Source of the DNA: Amycolatopsis sp. NBC_00345
Lineage (GTDB): Bacteria; Actinomycetota; Actinomycetes; Mycobacteriales; Pseudonocardiaceae
DNA length: 64,000 nt
NCBI RefSeq assembly: GCF_036116635.1
Contig: NZ_CP107995.1
Span: 6,882,001 to 6,946,000 of the forward strand
Reading direction: 5' to 3'
Under the pieces are notes generated by a model. That model had not been told where the DNA came from. It made no database searches and saw only the letters and a list, made by a program, of their open reading frames with translations. A program made the position numbers and the translations under genes. Position 1 is the first letter of the stretch. Each line of letters opens with the position of its first letter. Below, piece after piece: positions 16,334-24,316 of the stretch.

Positions 16334-17233
16334 TCAGGCGGATTGAAGGGCTTTCCGGGGGAAGCCGACTCCCGTCAGCTCTTCGGAGACCTCCCACAGG
16401 CGGCGTGCCACCTCGGCGTCCTGCGCGCGCTTCGAGCGGCCGACCAGTTCCGGTGTGCCCCGTGCTTCCATGAAGCCCTTCGGGCCGGCGTAACTGTTGC
16501 CGGGGATGTCCGCCACGGCCGCGTACAGCGTCGGCAGCGCGCCGTCGTTGTCGCTCTGCGCGAAGAAGCCGATCACCGTCTTCTCCACGGCGTGCCACAC
16601 GCGTCGCCGGCCGTCGGACCGCAGCAGGTTCGTGGCGGCCATGCCGGGGTGCGCGGCGGTCGCGATCACCGATGAGCCGGCTTCGGCGAGCCGTCGCTGA
16701 AGTTCCGCGGTGAACAGCAGATTGGCCAGTTTGGACTGCCCGTAAGCGGAGATCGCGCGGTACGGCTTGTGTTCCCAGTTGAGGTCGTCGAAGTCGACCG
16801 CGCCCATCTTGTGCCCGCTGGACGAGACCGTGACGACCCTCCCCCGGATCTGCGGCAGGAGCAGGTTCGTGAGCGCGAAGTGGCCGAGGTGGTTGGTCCC
16901 GAACTGCAGCTCGAAGCCGTCGGCCGTACGGGAGAAGGGCGGGATCATGACGCCCGCGTTGTTGATCAGCAGGTCGATCGGCTCGGTGAAGTCCTCGGCG
17001 AACGAGCGCACCGAGGAGAGGTCGGCGAGGTCGAGCTGCCTGACCTCGACGCGGCCGGTCATCGTCGACGCCGCCTCGCGACCCTTTTCGGGATCGCGCA
17101 CGGCCAGCACGACGCGGGCGTCCTTGGCCGCGAGGACACGGGCGGCGACGCGGCCGATCCCACTGTTCGCGCCGGTGACGACGACAGTGCGGCCGGTCAG
17201 GGAAGGGAGGTCCGAAACGCTGAATGTAGTCAC
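16334..17233 (-). CDS. Short-chain dehydrogenase/reductase (retinol-dehydrogenase-like)
   Basis: 299 residues of the SDR superfamily: cofactor motif TGANSGIGRVAARVL (TGxxxGIG), NNAG at about 85, catalytic Ser in VVTVSSSGH and YxxxK in YGQSKLAN. The Arg/Asp pattern after β2 (VVLAVRDPEKG) suggests NADP(H). GTG 17233 is chosen because a complete TTGACA-17-TACTTT promoter ends 7 nt before it; a TTG 24 nt upstream lies inside that promoter. It is divergent from a TetR gene and is probably that repressor's target. Confidence 0.85.
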   Translation of the reverse strand: MTTFSVSDLPSLTGRTVVVTGANSGIGRVAARVLAAKDARVVLAVRDPEKGREAASTMTGRVEVRQLDLADLSSVRSFAEDFTEPIDLLINNAGVMIPPFSRTADGFELQFGTNHLGHFALTNLLLPQIRGRVVTVSSSGHKMGAVDFDDLNWEHKPYRAISAYGQSKLANLLFTAELQRRLAEAGSSVIATAAHPGMAATNLLRSDGRRRVWHAVEKTVIGFFAQSDNDGALPTLYAAVADIPGNSYAGPKGFMEARGTPELVGRSKRAQDAEVARRLWEVSEELTGVGFPRKALQSA

Positions 17234-17298
17234 AATCAACAAAGTAGCCACCGGCAACTAAGTTGTCAACGTAAACATAGTCCGCTAGGGTCGGTTCC
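17234..17298. promoter_or_regulatory. Face-to-face leaderless promoters with TetR operator
   Basis: Minus strand: -35 TTGACA (17269-17264), 17-bp spacer, -10 TACTTT (17246-17241), 7 nt, GTG. Plus strand: -35 TTGTCA (17263-17268), 17-bp spacer, -10 TAGGGT (17286-17291), 7 nt, GTG 17299. The two -35 boxes overlap. AGTAGCC-ACC-GGCAACT (17243-17259), a near-perfect inverted repeat in the SDR spacer, is the likely TetR operator. Confidence 0.75.
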
Positions 17299-17913
17299 GT
17301 GCCACCACCGATCGACGACCGGCCCTATCACCACGGAAACCTCCGCACCGCACTGCTCGACGCGGCCGAGCGCGGCCTGCGGGAGAACGGCGCGGACCAG
17401 CTGTCGCTGCGCGATCTGGCCCGGGAGATCGGCGTCAGCCACGCCGCGCCGCGCCGGCACTTCCCCGACCGTCAGGCGCTGCTCGACGCGCTCGCCGAAG
17501 CCGGCTTCGGCCGGCTGGACACCACGCTGCGCACCGCGTTGGCGAGCGCGGGCGAAGACTTCCCCTCGCGCGTGCGAACCACCATGACGGCCTACACCCG
17601 CTTCGCCACCGAGAACGCCGCGCTCCTCGAGCTGATGTACACCAGCAAGCACCGTCCGGGGGCGACGCGGATCGCCGAGGCGGCCGAAGCGCCGTTCAAG
17701 CTGATGAGCGAGCTGATCCTTCAGGGGCAGGAGGAAGGCGCGCTCGAGACCTGCGCCCCCGAGCAGATCGGGATCGTGCTGTTCGCGACCCTCCAGGGCA
17801 TCGCCTCGATGATCAACGGCAACTTCGTCAAGCCGGAACTACTGGACGGCCTCGTGGAAACCGCGGTCGAGCAATTCCTCCGCGGCGCTCGCCCGCCTGC
17901 CAAGGACTCGTGA
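17299..17913 (+). CDS. TetR/AcrR family regulator
   Basis: 204 residues. The N-terminal HTH reads YHHGNLRTALLDAAERGLRE, then LSLRDLAREIGVSHAAPRRHF; a helical ligand domain with a TetR_C-like end (LFATLQGIASMINGN) follows. GTG 17299 sits 7 nt after TAGGGT, so the transcript is leaderless. It is divergent from the SDR gene with overlapping promoters. Its stop codon lies inside the long palindrome at 17910-17949, shared with the convergent MFS gene. Confidence 0.88.
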   Translation: MPPPIDDRPYHHGNLRTALLDAAERGLRENGADQLSLRDLAREIGVSHAAPRRHFPDRQALLDALAEAGFGRLDTTLRTALASAGEDFPSRVRTTMTAYTRFATENAALLELMYTSKHRPGATRIAEAAEAPFKLMSELILQGQEEGALETCAPEQIGIVLFATLQGIASMINGNFVKPELLDGLVETAVEQFLRGARPPAKDS

Positions 17914-17949
17914 GTGTTTATGACGGTTAGAACCGTCATAAACACTCAC
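17910..17949. terminator. Perfect 19-bp palindrome between convergent genes (dispersed element copy 1)
   Basis: GTGAGTGTTTATGACGGTT (17910-17928) pairs perfectly with 17931-17949 across a 2-nt loop (AG). Both convergent stop codons (TetR at 17911-17913, MFS at 17946-17948) lie inside it. A second copy is at 44105-44150. Works as a bidirectional terminator by position. Confidence 0.7.
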
Positions 17950-19406
17950 AAGCACTGAGACACCGCGCGGGTGGCACGCACCGGCCTCAAGAGATCCGTC
18001 AGCCCGATCAGAAAAGCAAGCCCCACCAACGCCGCAGGGCTGACCAGACCGACGGCAACAGCAGCATGGTAATCCCCATGCGTGCTCGTCAACGTGCCGA
18101 AAAACAGCGCGCCCGCGATCGCGGTGCCCAGCGCCGTGCCGATGCGCACCCCGGTTTCGTAGACGCCCGCGGCGACGCCGGCCGTGCCGCGGGTGATGTC
18201 GACGAGAGTGAGCGTCTGGTTCGCGGAGATGACCAGGCCGCAGCCCGCGCCGGCGATCAGCAGCGGAACGGCGAGGACCAGTGGGGCACCTGCGACGGTC
18301 GAGACGCGCGCCACCAGTGCCGTCACGATCAGTCCGACCGTGGCGATCCCCGTGCCCAGCACCACCAGCCGACGGCCGAACCGGTGCACCAGCCGTCCAC
18401 TGAGGACGGCCGTGCCCGCCGACGAGATCGTGAAGATCAGGGTGGTCAGTGCCGCGTGCAGCGGCGAGTACTTCAAACCCTGCTGCAGGAACAGCGTGAG
18501 AACCAGGAAAATACTGGTGAAACCGGTGTAGAAAGCAGTGGCGATCGCGGTACCGACCGCGTAGCTGCGGATGCGCAGCACCTTCAGATGCACCAACGGC
18601 CGGGCTTCCCGCGCGGCGAGGCGACGCTGCCAGAGCACGAACAGCACCAGGAACACGGCGCCCACGGCGAACAACCAGAACCGCGGATGCGCGTCGGGCC
18701 CGGTTTCCTGCAGCAGCGGCAGCATGACCGCGACCATGCCGAGCGCCAGCAGCGCAACACCCACGAAGTCGAGCCGATGGGCGCGGCCACGCTGGTCGGC
18801 CGGCAGCACCCTGAAGCCGATGACAAGCGCGACGAGCAGGATGGGGATCGAGAGAAAGAAGATCCACCGCCAGCCCAGTGCCGGACCGAAAGCCTGCAGG
18901 ATCACGCCGCCGAGCAGCGGGCCGAGCGCGGTGGACAAGCCGGTCGTCGCGCCGTAGTAGCCGAACGCCCGGCCGCGGGTCTTCTTGGGGTACATCTGTT
19001 GCAGCAACGCGATCACCTGCGGAGCGAGGATGCCCGCCGAGACGCCCCGCAGCAGCCGGCCGATGATCAGGACCACGGCGTTCGGCGCCACCCCGCAGAT
19101 CACCCCGGTCACCACGAACAGCGCGAGACCGATCAGGAACAGCGTGCGGCGACCGTGTTCGTCACCGAGCCGGCCGGCCGGGATCAGGGTCAGGCCGAAC
19201 GCCAGTGCGTAGCCGGCGAGGACCCAGGTGACCTCGGCCGGGGTCAGGTGCAGGGAGCGCTCCATCGAAGGCAGCGCGATGGTGACGACACTGACGTCGA
19301 ACAGCGTCATGAAGCTGGCCACGAGGCAGATCACCAGGGCGGGCCATCGCCGGGCCGGGGAGTCGGATCGGGCTTCGGTCGGGTTCTCCACGTCTTTCAT
19401 GGTCAT
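17946..19406 (-). CDS. DHA2-family MFS drug exporter
   Basis: 486 residues with about 14 transmembrane helices, as in the DHA2 (14-TMS) H+-antiporters. Motif A between TM2 and TM3 is AGRLGDEHGRRTLFL, and motif C-like GATTGLSTALGPLLGG is in TM5. The TM1 region is FMTLFDVSVVTIALPSM. ATG at 19406 or 19400 is possible. Substrate unknown; a hydrophobic compound or drug is typical. A GlcG-type gene starts upstream in the same direction, so it may be in one transcription unit with the second exporter. Confidence 0.88.
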   Translation of the reverse strand: MTMKDVENPTEARSDSPARRWPALVICLVASFMTLFDVSVVTIALPSMERSLHLTPAEVTWVLAGYALAFGLTLIPAGRLGDEHGRRTLFLIGLALFVVTGVICGVAPNAVVLIIGRLLRGVSAGILAPQVIALLQQMYPKKTRGRAFGYYGATTGLSTALGPLLGGVILQAFGPALGWRWIFFLSIPILLVALVIGFRVLPADQRGRAHRLDFVGVALLALGMVAVMLPLLQETGPDAHPRFWLFAVGAVFLVLFVLWQRRLAAREARPLVHLKVLRIRSYAVGTAIATAFYTGFTSIFLVLTLFLQQGLKYSPLHAALTTLIFTISSAGTAVLSGRLVHRFGRRLVVLGTGIATVGLIVTALVARVSTVAGAPLVLAVPLLIAGAGCGLVISANQTLTLVDITRGTAGVAAGVYETGVRIGTALGTAIAGALFFGTLTSTHGDYHAAVAVGLVSPAALVGLAFLIGLTDLLRPVRATRAVSQCL

Positions 19407-19454
19407 ACCAGCGCTTCTCGCGTCGAATGCGGCAGTGAATTCGTGGCGGGTGGT

Positions 19455-19880
19455 TCAGCCGGCGTCGGCGGCCAGACCGGCCTTCTCCACCCCGGCGACG
19501 GCGACCGTCTCGTCGTTTTCCGGGCGATCGCCGCTCACCCCGACCGCGCCCAGCAGGGTGCCCTGGGCGTCCCGGATCAGCACGCCGCCGCGTGAGGACG
19601 CGATCCGCCCCTCCGAAATCGTGGCCAGCGCGGAGAAGAACGCCGGGTCGCGGGTGGCGTGCCGGGCCCCGGCCGCACCGCCCTGTCCGGTGCCGAGGCA
19701 GCCCCACGCCTTCGCGTGCGCGATCTGCGGGCGCAGGATGCCGGCGCCGTCCTCCCGCTTGACCACGACGGGGTGACCGCCGGTGTCGAGCACGGTGACG
19801 GTCAACGGGCGCAGGCCGAGTTCACGCGCTTTGCCCAGTGCCGCGTCGACGATCTCCGACGCTTGGTTCAAGGACAGCAT
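19455..19880 (-). CDS. GlcG/HbpS family heme-binding-like protein
   Basis: 141 residues, full length for the family (SLNQASEIVDAALGKARELG, VLDTGGHPVVVKREDG, GGVLIRDAQGTLLGAVGVSG, then ENDETVAVAGVE). GlcG/HbpS proteins bind heme or a small ligand and often sit beside oxidoreductase or transporter genes. No signal peptide, so cytoplasmic here. A good GAAGGGAAACC site precedes ATG 19880. Its first 59 nt overlap the end of the upstream exporter gene, so translation is probably coupled. Confidence 0.85.
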   Translation of the reverse strand: MLSLNQASEIVDAALGKARELGLRPLTVTVLDTGGHPVVVKREDGAGILRPQIAHAKAWGCLGTGQGGAAGARHATRDPAFFSALATISEGRIASSRGGVLIRDAQGTLLGAVGVSGDRPENDETVAVAGVEKAGLAADAG

Positions 19881-21336
19881 GGTGCTGGTTTCCCTTCTTC
19901 TTGGTGCGTGGTGGGGGAATGGTGTTCGCCGCGTCGCCCTTGCGTACCGCCCGGGCGGACAGCAGGCCGAGCAGGTTGATCGCAGCGGCTACGAAAAAGG
20001 CCAGGTGATAGGCCGACGGCGCGATCCGGCCCTCGGTCGGCGCGCCGGCCAGCACGATGACAGTGGTGGTCACGGCGACACCGATCGCGCCGCCGAGCCG
20101 ACGGCCGACGTTGAACAAAGTGGACGCGCGGCCGGAGTCGGCCGGCGAGATGCCGGCGAACGCGACGGCCTGCCCGGCCACGAAGACCTGCCCGACGGAC
20201 AAGCCCATGCCGAACAGCACGACCCGCACCGCCCAGAGGTTCGTGTCGGTGCCGAGCAGCCCGAGCACCGCGATGAACAGGCTCGTCCCGGCGATCCCGG
20301 CCATCAGGTGCCGGCGCGGCCCGAGTCCGCGGTACAGCAACCGGCTGCCCAGCTGCGAACCCGTGATCACACCGAGCGCCTCCGGGAAGGTGCTCAGGCC
20401 GGAGTCGAGCGCGGACATCCCGCGACCGTCCTGAAAGTACAGTGACACCGTATAGAGCGTGCCGAGAAACGTCACGGACTCGATCGCCATGATGGCGGTG
20501 GCGTTGCCGAACAACCGGTCGAGGAGCAGCCGGACGTCCACGATCGGCGCGGACCGGCGAAGTTCCAGCACCACCAACGCGATCAGCAGCACCACCCCGG
20601 CGGCCACGGAAGCGAGCACTTCGGGCGACGTCCAGCCGTCACGCGGTCCCATCGACACGCCGTACATCGCCAGCCCCAGCCCGGATGCGGCGAGCAGGAA
20701 ACCGGCGGTGTCGAACTCGGCGGGCAGATGCTGGTCGTCGCGGCGCAGGAACACCGCGCCGAACACCAGCGCGGCGACGCCGATCGGCACGTTGACCGAG
20801 AACACCGCGCGCCAGGACAGGTCGGTGACCAGCAGCCCGCCGAGCACCGGGCCCACGGCCGGCGAGACGCCGGTCGCCAGCGTGATCATGGCGGACACCC
20901 GAACCCGTGACCGCGGCGGGTAAGCCCGCATCAGCATGGCCATCCCGACCGAGGTGAGCAGACCACCACCGGCGCCCTGCACCACCCGGAACAGGACCAG
21001 CTCGCCGAGGCTCGACGCGATACCGCACAGCTCCGAGGCGATGGTGAATACCGCGATCGCGGTGAGCAGGGTCCGCTTGCCGCCGAACCGGTCGCCGAGC
21101 CAGCCCGACGCCGGGACGAACACCGCCAGGCTGACCAGGTAGGCGATGGACACCGAGTCGACCGCCGTGGACGGGACGGAGAAGGCCCGCCCGATGGTCG
21201 GCAGCGCCACGTTGACGATGGTTGAGTCCATAGTGGACAGGAACATCACCGCGACGTAGACCACGGCCACCGCGGCCGGCCGGCTGACGGTTTCGCGGAT
21301 GCCGCCGACGACGCCCTGCCGGTGCGGTTCGGTCAT
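19822..21336 (-). CDS. DHA2-family MFS transporter
   Basis: 504 residues, about 14 TM helices: TM1 MFLSTMDSTIVNVALPTIG, motif A GWLGDRFGGKRTLLT, motif C TGVSPAVGPVLGG. The last ~35 residues are polar and overlap the GlcG start by 59 nt, an unusually long overlap that may reflect a lost earlier stop. Start ATG 21336 has GGAGG 7 nt upstream. Two DHA2 exporters around one GlcG gene is an odd grouping and may indicate duplication of a detoxification unit. Not obviously linked to the GntR operators. Confidence 0.87.
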   Translation of the reverse strand: MTEPHRQGVVGGIRETVSRPAAVAVVYVAVMFLSTMDSTIVNVALPTIGRAFSVPSTAVDSVSIAYLVSLAVFVPASGWLGDRFGGKRTLLTAIAVFTIASELCGIASSLGELVLFRVVQGAGGGLLTSVGMAMLMRAYPPRSRVRVSAMITLATGVSPAVGPVLGGLLVTDLSWRAVFSVNVPIGVAALVFGAVFLRRDDQHLPAEFDTAGFLLAASGLGLAMYGVSMGPRDGWTSPEVLASVAAGVVLLIALVVLELRRSAPIVDVRLLLDRLFGNATAIMAIESVTFLGTLYTVSLYFQDGRGMSALDSGLSTFPEALGVITGSQLGSRLLYRGLGPRRHLMAGIAGTSLFIAVLGLLGTDTNLWAVRVVLFGMGLSVGQVFVAGQAVAFAGISPADSGRASTLFNVGRRLGGAIGVAVTTTVIVLAGAPTEGRIAPSAYHLAFFVAAAINLLGLLSARAVRKGDAANTIPPPRTKKKGNQHHAVLEPSVGDRRRGTGQSA

Positions 21337-21419
21337 GGGTAACCTCCGGACTGATCACGCACCGGGCGAGCCCGGGGAACGCGCCCCCGCGATCGGCCCG
21401 CCGGACGACGAGTTCCCGG

Positions 21420-22295
21420 TCAGACCGTGGTCTTCTCGGCCGCTTCCCGAGCCGCTCGCTTACGCGGGTTCTCGAACTCGATCCCGCCGTCACTGGTGAC
21501 GATGTCGAACTGATCCGAAGGGACCGTCGGCACCTGCACCGGCGGGAGGCCCACGATGAAGAACACCATCTCCTCGGTGGCGTCGACCTTCAGCGTCTCG
21601 CCGGCCTCGACCTGCAGGGCGGCCAACCGGCCGATCGCCGTTCCGTCCACAGTGGCCGTGCCGGACAGCGCGACGATCAGCCGCCGCCCCTCGTCGGTGG
21701 CGGAGGTCCACTGGGCGCCGGAACCGACCTTGACGTGCTCGATCCAGAACGCGCGCTCGGTGAACGAACCGAAGAACTTGCGCTCGACGCCCGGGGCGCC
21801 GGCCACGGGCAGCCAGTTGAAGTGGACCGGGTTCATGATGAGCACGCTCTGGTAACGCGGCCGCGGGAACTTGATCTCGCGACGTTCGCGCCGCGGGGCC
21901 TCACCGTCCCGCTGCGCGGCCGGCCCACGACCTCGCGCGGCGGCCATGCCCAGGCCGGCCGCTCCGCCGAACTGCAGCACCAGCTGCAACTGCTTCGGGG
22001 TGCCCAGCGGGTCGTCCTGCGGGCCGTAGGTCTGGCCCTCCGGGAAATAGCCGATTTCACCCTCGTGCAGGACGCCCTGCTCGCCCAGGTTCATGTCGCC
22101 GACCAGCGGCAGCCGGATCTGCTCGAAGGTGTGCCGGTGCCGCGGCATGCGGAAGTCGCCTTCCTGGCGCCCCAGGATGTAGCGGAAGTTCTCCAGCTTC
22201 TCCGGTTCGCCGCCCATCAGCAGGTAGTTGAAGGACACCGTGCCCCTCGGGTGGTCCATGTGGTAGCCGTCTTCGTCATAAGGCGCGATTTTCAT
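21420..22295 (-). CDS. Cupin-domain protein, GntR-controlled
   Basis: 291 residues with two cupin-like halves. N-terminal half: RMPRHRHTFEQIRLPLVGDMN (a His/Glu-rich cupin motif 1) and EGEIGYFPEGQTYGP. C-terminal half: RRLIVALSGTATVDG and LQVEAGETLKVDATEE. A low-complexity Ala/Arg/Gly segment (~120-145) separates them. ATG 22295 is fixed by AGGAGGATCAAG directly upstream. The promoter carries the same operator as the divergent GntR gene. Metal-binding dioxygenase or isomerase is possible, but the second half lacks clear His ligands. Confidence 0.75.
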   Translation of the reverse strand: MKIAPYDEDGYHMDHPRGTVSFNYLLMGGEPEKLENFRYILGRQEGDFRMPRHRHTFEQIRLPLVGDMNLGEQGVLHEGEIGYFPEGQTYGPQDDPLGTPKQLQLVLQFGGAAGLGMAAARGRGPAAQRDGEAPRRERREIKFPRPRYQSVLIMNPVHFNWLPVAGAPGVERKFFGSFTERAFWIEHVKVGSGAQWTSATDEGRRLIVALSGTATVDGTAIGRLAALQVEAGETLKVDATEEMVFFIVGLPPVQVPTVPSDQFDIVTSDGGIEFENPRKRAAREAAEKTTV

Positions 22296-22332
22296 CTTGA
22301 TCCTCCTCTGTGTCTGTCGTACCAAAAACGCT

Positions 22333-22347
22333 ACCTACTTGGTAGGT
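22333..22347 (-). promoter_or_regulatory. GntR operator 1 (cupin gene)
   Basis: ACCTAC-TTG-GTAGGT, perfect 6-bp arms. It abuts a -10-like TAGCGT (22333-22328, minus strand) of the cupin gene. Confidence 0.7.
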
Positions 22348-22393
22348 TGAGAGCAAGGCGCGAGCGGCTGTGAACCTGCTGTGGGTTCCGCCC

Positions 22394-22459
22394 GGCACCG
22401 GCGCGGCACCGGCGCGGGGCTGGACTGGGCGGGGCGGAGCTGGACTGGGCGGGGCGGGG
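22394..22459. repeat. Short GC-rich tandem duplications in the GntR/cupin intergenic region
   Basis: GGCACCGGCGC occurs twice in tandem (22394-22404, 22405-22415), followed by a 20-bp unit starting CTGGACTGGGCGGGGCG repeated at 22420-22439 and 22440-22459 with one mismatch. They separate the two operators. Confidence 0.8.
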
Positions 22460-22485
22460 CCGGCCGCCGAGCAAACTCGACACTG

Positions 22486-22504
22486 GGTACCAAGTAGGTA
22501 GGAT
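22486..22504 (+). promoter_or_regulatory. GntR operator 2 (autoregulation) and promoter
   Basis: GGTACCAAGTAGGTAGG repeats the operator sequence of 22333-22347 with one changed arm base. It overlaps a -10 TAGGAT (22499-22504); CTCGAC at 22476-22481 is 17 bp upstream as a weak -35. Confidence 0.65.
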
Positions 22505-22531
22505 CGGTAGCAGAACTGCCGAGGAGAGCCC

Positions 22532-23350
22532 ATGTCACAATCGTCAGCACGCCTGTACCGCGGCCGGGTCGCCGACCAGATCGTGGACGACCTGCGCGCC
22601 CAGATCCTCAGCGGCGCGCTGGCGGACGGCGCGCGGCTGCCCTCCGAGCGGGAGCTGGCCGCCCAGTACGACGTCAGCGCGCCGACCATCCGCGAAGCCG
22701 TCCGGGTGCTGACCGCGATGGGCCTGCTCAGCACCCGCAACGGCAGCCGGACCACCGTCACCGCGAGCGGGGACACCCTGCTCGCGATGTCCATCGCCTC
22801 GGTCGTCCAGTTCGAGAAGGTGTCCGCTCCCGACGTGTTCGGACTACTGGGAGCGCTGAACGCCTACGCCGTCGAGCAAGCTGTCGAACGGGCGTCCGAC
22901 GAGGACATCGCCGGGCTGCGGGCCGCCGCCGAGCAGGCCGCGAAGGTGGCCGACGCGGAGTCCTCCGCCGCGGCCCTGCTGCACTTCTTCGTGACCCTCT
23001 CCGCGATCTCGCACAACCCGTTGCTCGCCGCGCTCTGCCGGTTCATCACCCAGATGCAGATCGGCCTGGCCCTCGAACTGTCGAAGGAATCCGCCGAGGA
23101 ATGGGGGCGTGTCCCCCGATCGCTGAGCAAGGCGCGGATGGACATCGTGGACGCCCTCGCGAGGCGGGACGGCCCCGCCGCCGTCCAGCTCGTCCGCGAA
23201 TACCACTACAAGGCGGTCAAACGGGTCCAGACCTCCCCCGGCGCGAAGCGTCTCCGGGAGACCGATCCAGGGCTCGCCGGCCTGCTGTCTTCCTGGCTGG
23301 GAACGCACGTGGGGCTGGGCGGCAGCGCGGACCGGCGAACCCGGCCCTGA
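22532..23350 (+). CDS. FadR-subfamily GntR regulator
   Basis: 272 residues. The N-terminal winged HTH (10-75) has ARLPSERELAAQYDVSAPTI followed by REAVRVL. The C-terminal FCD domain (~95-235) has the metal/ligand helix pattern (ALLHFFVTLSAISHNPLL, His near 155 and ~230). ATG 22532 has GAGGAG upstream. Three copies of one operator occur within 2 kb: at its own promoter, the divergent cupin gene and the anchored protein at 23413-24189. It probably represses all three until a carboxylate-type effector binds (family knowledge for FCD domains). Confidence 0.88.
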   Translation: MSQSSARLYRGRVADQIVDDLRAQILSGALADGARLPSERELAAQYDVSAPTIREAVRVLTAMGLLSTRNGSRTTVTASGDTLLAMSIASVVQFEKVSAPDVFGLLGALNAYAVEQAVERASDEDIAGLRAAAEQAAKVADAESSAAALLHFFVTLSAISHNPLLAALCRFITQMQIGLALELSKESAEEWGRVPRSLSKARMDIVDALARRDGPAAVQLVREYHYKAVKRVQTSPGAKRLRETDPGLAGLLSSWLGTHVGLGGSADRRTRP

Positions 23351-23412
23351 CGCTTCGCGGGCAACAGAGGGGTGGCCCCGGCGACAAGCCGCCAGGGCCA
23401 CCCGTCCGGCCA

Positions 23413-24189
23413 TCACTCGTAGCCGACGACCTTGAAGTCCTTGCTGACGAAGACGTGGTGCGGCCAGTTGATGCTGATGTTGTGGACCTCGTACTCGCCG
23501 TCACTCAGCTGCACAACCCGGTCGACGACACCGCCGGGGACAACGGCCTGCGCGGCCACCGTGGCCTTGTCCGCCACCGTCCCGCTGACGATAGTCCCTT
23601 CCCCTTCGGTGTAGTCCGGGATCTGGCCGACCGACTGCGTCGGCGAAGGCACGCCCTGCTGGAAGGCGATCACTCCGGCCTTCTGGGCCGCGGCGGCGCC
23701 GCCATCACCGAAGGGCTGCACGTCGACCTGCGACGCCGTGATCGTCGCGCTGTCGACGAGCCCCAGGACGAGGACGCTTTCGCCCGTCTTCACGACACTC
23801 GCCGGGGCCGGGAGGATGCCCAGCCGGTACGTCGTGGCGGAGTCCTCGTTGACGGTCACCTCCACCCCCGTCGCCGTCGCCAGCGTGAAGCTCGACGCGG
23901 ACTTGGAGTCGACGATCCCGGTCGCTCCCCCGTCCGCCGGCGGGGCCGCGGGCCCACCGCCGGGCGGCGTGGACGCGGCCGGAACGGGCTGCGAGACCGC
24001 CGCGGAGGCGGTACCGGCGCCGGCGAGCCCGACCATCGCCACCGTCAGCCCCGCGGCCGTGATCCAGGCCCCCCGTTTCCCCCACCGCGACCGCCGCGCA
24101 CGCGGCTCGCCCGGCCCGCGTTCCTGATCGGCCACGGTCGTCGGGGATGCCCCGGCGGGCGGGCGGCTTGTCGGTTCGTAGTCATTCAT
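23413..24189 (-). CDS. Membrane-anchored or secreted protein with DUF5666-like segments
   Basis: 258 residues. A basic N-terminus (RARRSRWGKRG) precedes one hydrophobic segment at ~41-64 ending TASAA, either a long signal peptide or a membrane anchor. A Pro/Gly-rich linker follows. The exported part has β-rich segments (GIVDSKSASSFTLATATGVEVTVNEDSATTYR and TGESVLVLGLVDSATITASQVDVQ, shown here only as landmarks in two parts) like DUF5666 OB-fold domains. It is convergent with the GntR gene and carries the third copy of the GntR operator in its promoter. Function unknown; cell-surface role likely. Confidence 0.65.
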   Translation of the reverse strand: MNDYEPTSRPPAGASPTTVADQERGPGEPRARRSRWGKRGAWITAAGLTVAMVGLAGAGTASAAVSQPVPAASTPPGGGPAAPPADGGATGIVDSKSASSFTLATATGVEVTVNEDSATTYRLGILPAPASVVKTGESVLVLGLVDSATITASQVDVQPFGDGGAAAAQKAGVIAFQQGVPSPTQSVGQIPDYTEGEGTIVSGTVADKATVAAQAVVPGGVVDRVVQLSDGEYEVHNISINWPHHVFVSKDFKVVGYE

Positions 24190-24228
24190 GACGGCGTTCC
24201 TCTCCTCGGCCTGATACCTGGTTGCCTA

Positions 24229-24241
24229 CCTACCAAGTAGG
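24229..24241 (-). promoter_or_regulatory. GntR operator 3 (exported protein gene)
   Basis: CCTAC-CAA-GTAGG, the same core as operators 1 and 2, 40 nt before the start of the 23413-24189 gene and followed by a TAGGCA hexamer in the same relative place as the -10s at the other two sites. Confidence 0.68.
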
Positions 24242-24316
24242 CGACCTCTCAGAGAGTGCTCACCGTTCATGTGAGCTTCTTATGGCCGGCCTGTGCTGAA
24301 GCTGTACGCCGCGTTC

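Noticed and set aside
18066..19595. Long plus-strand open frame opposite the DHA2 exporter
   Set aside because: Composition (His/Arg/Gln-rich, no domain) and full overlap with a clear 14-helix transporter show it is an antisense shadow of high-GC codon bias.
22394..22459. CRISPR-like repeat array
   Set aside because: Two different units are each duplicated once directly in tandem, without spacers.
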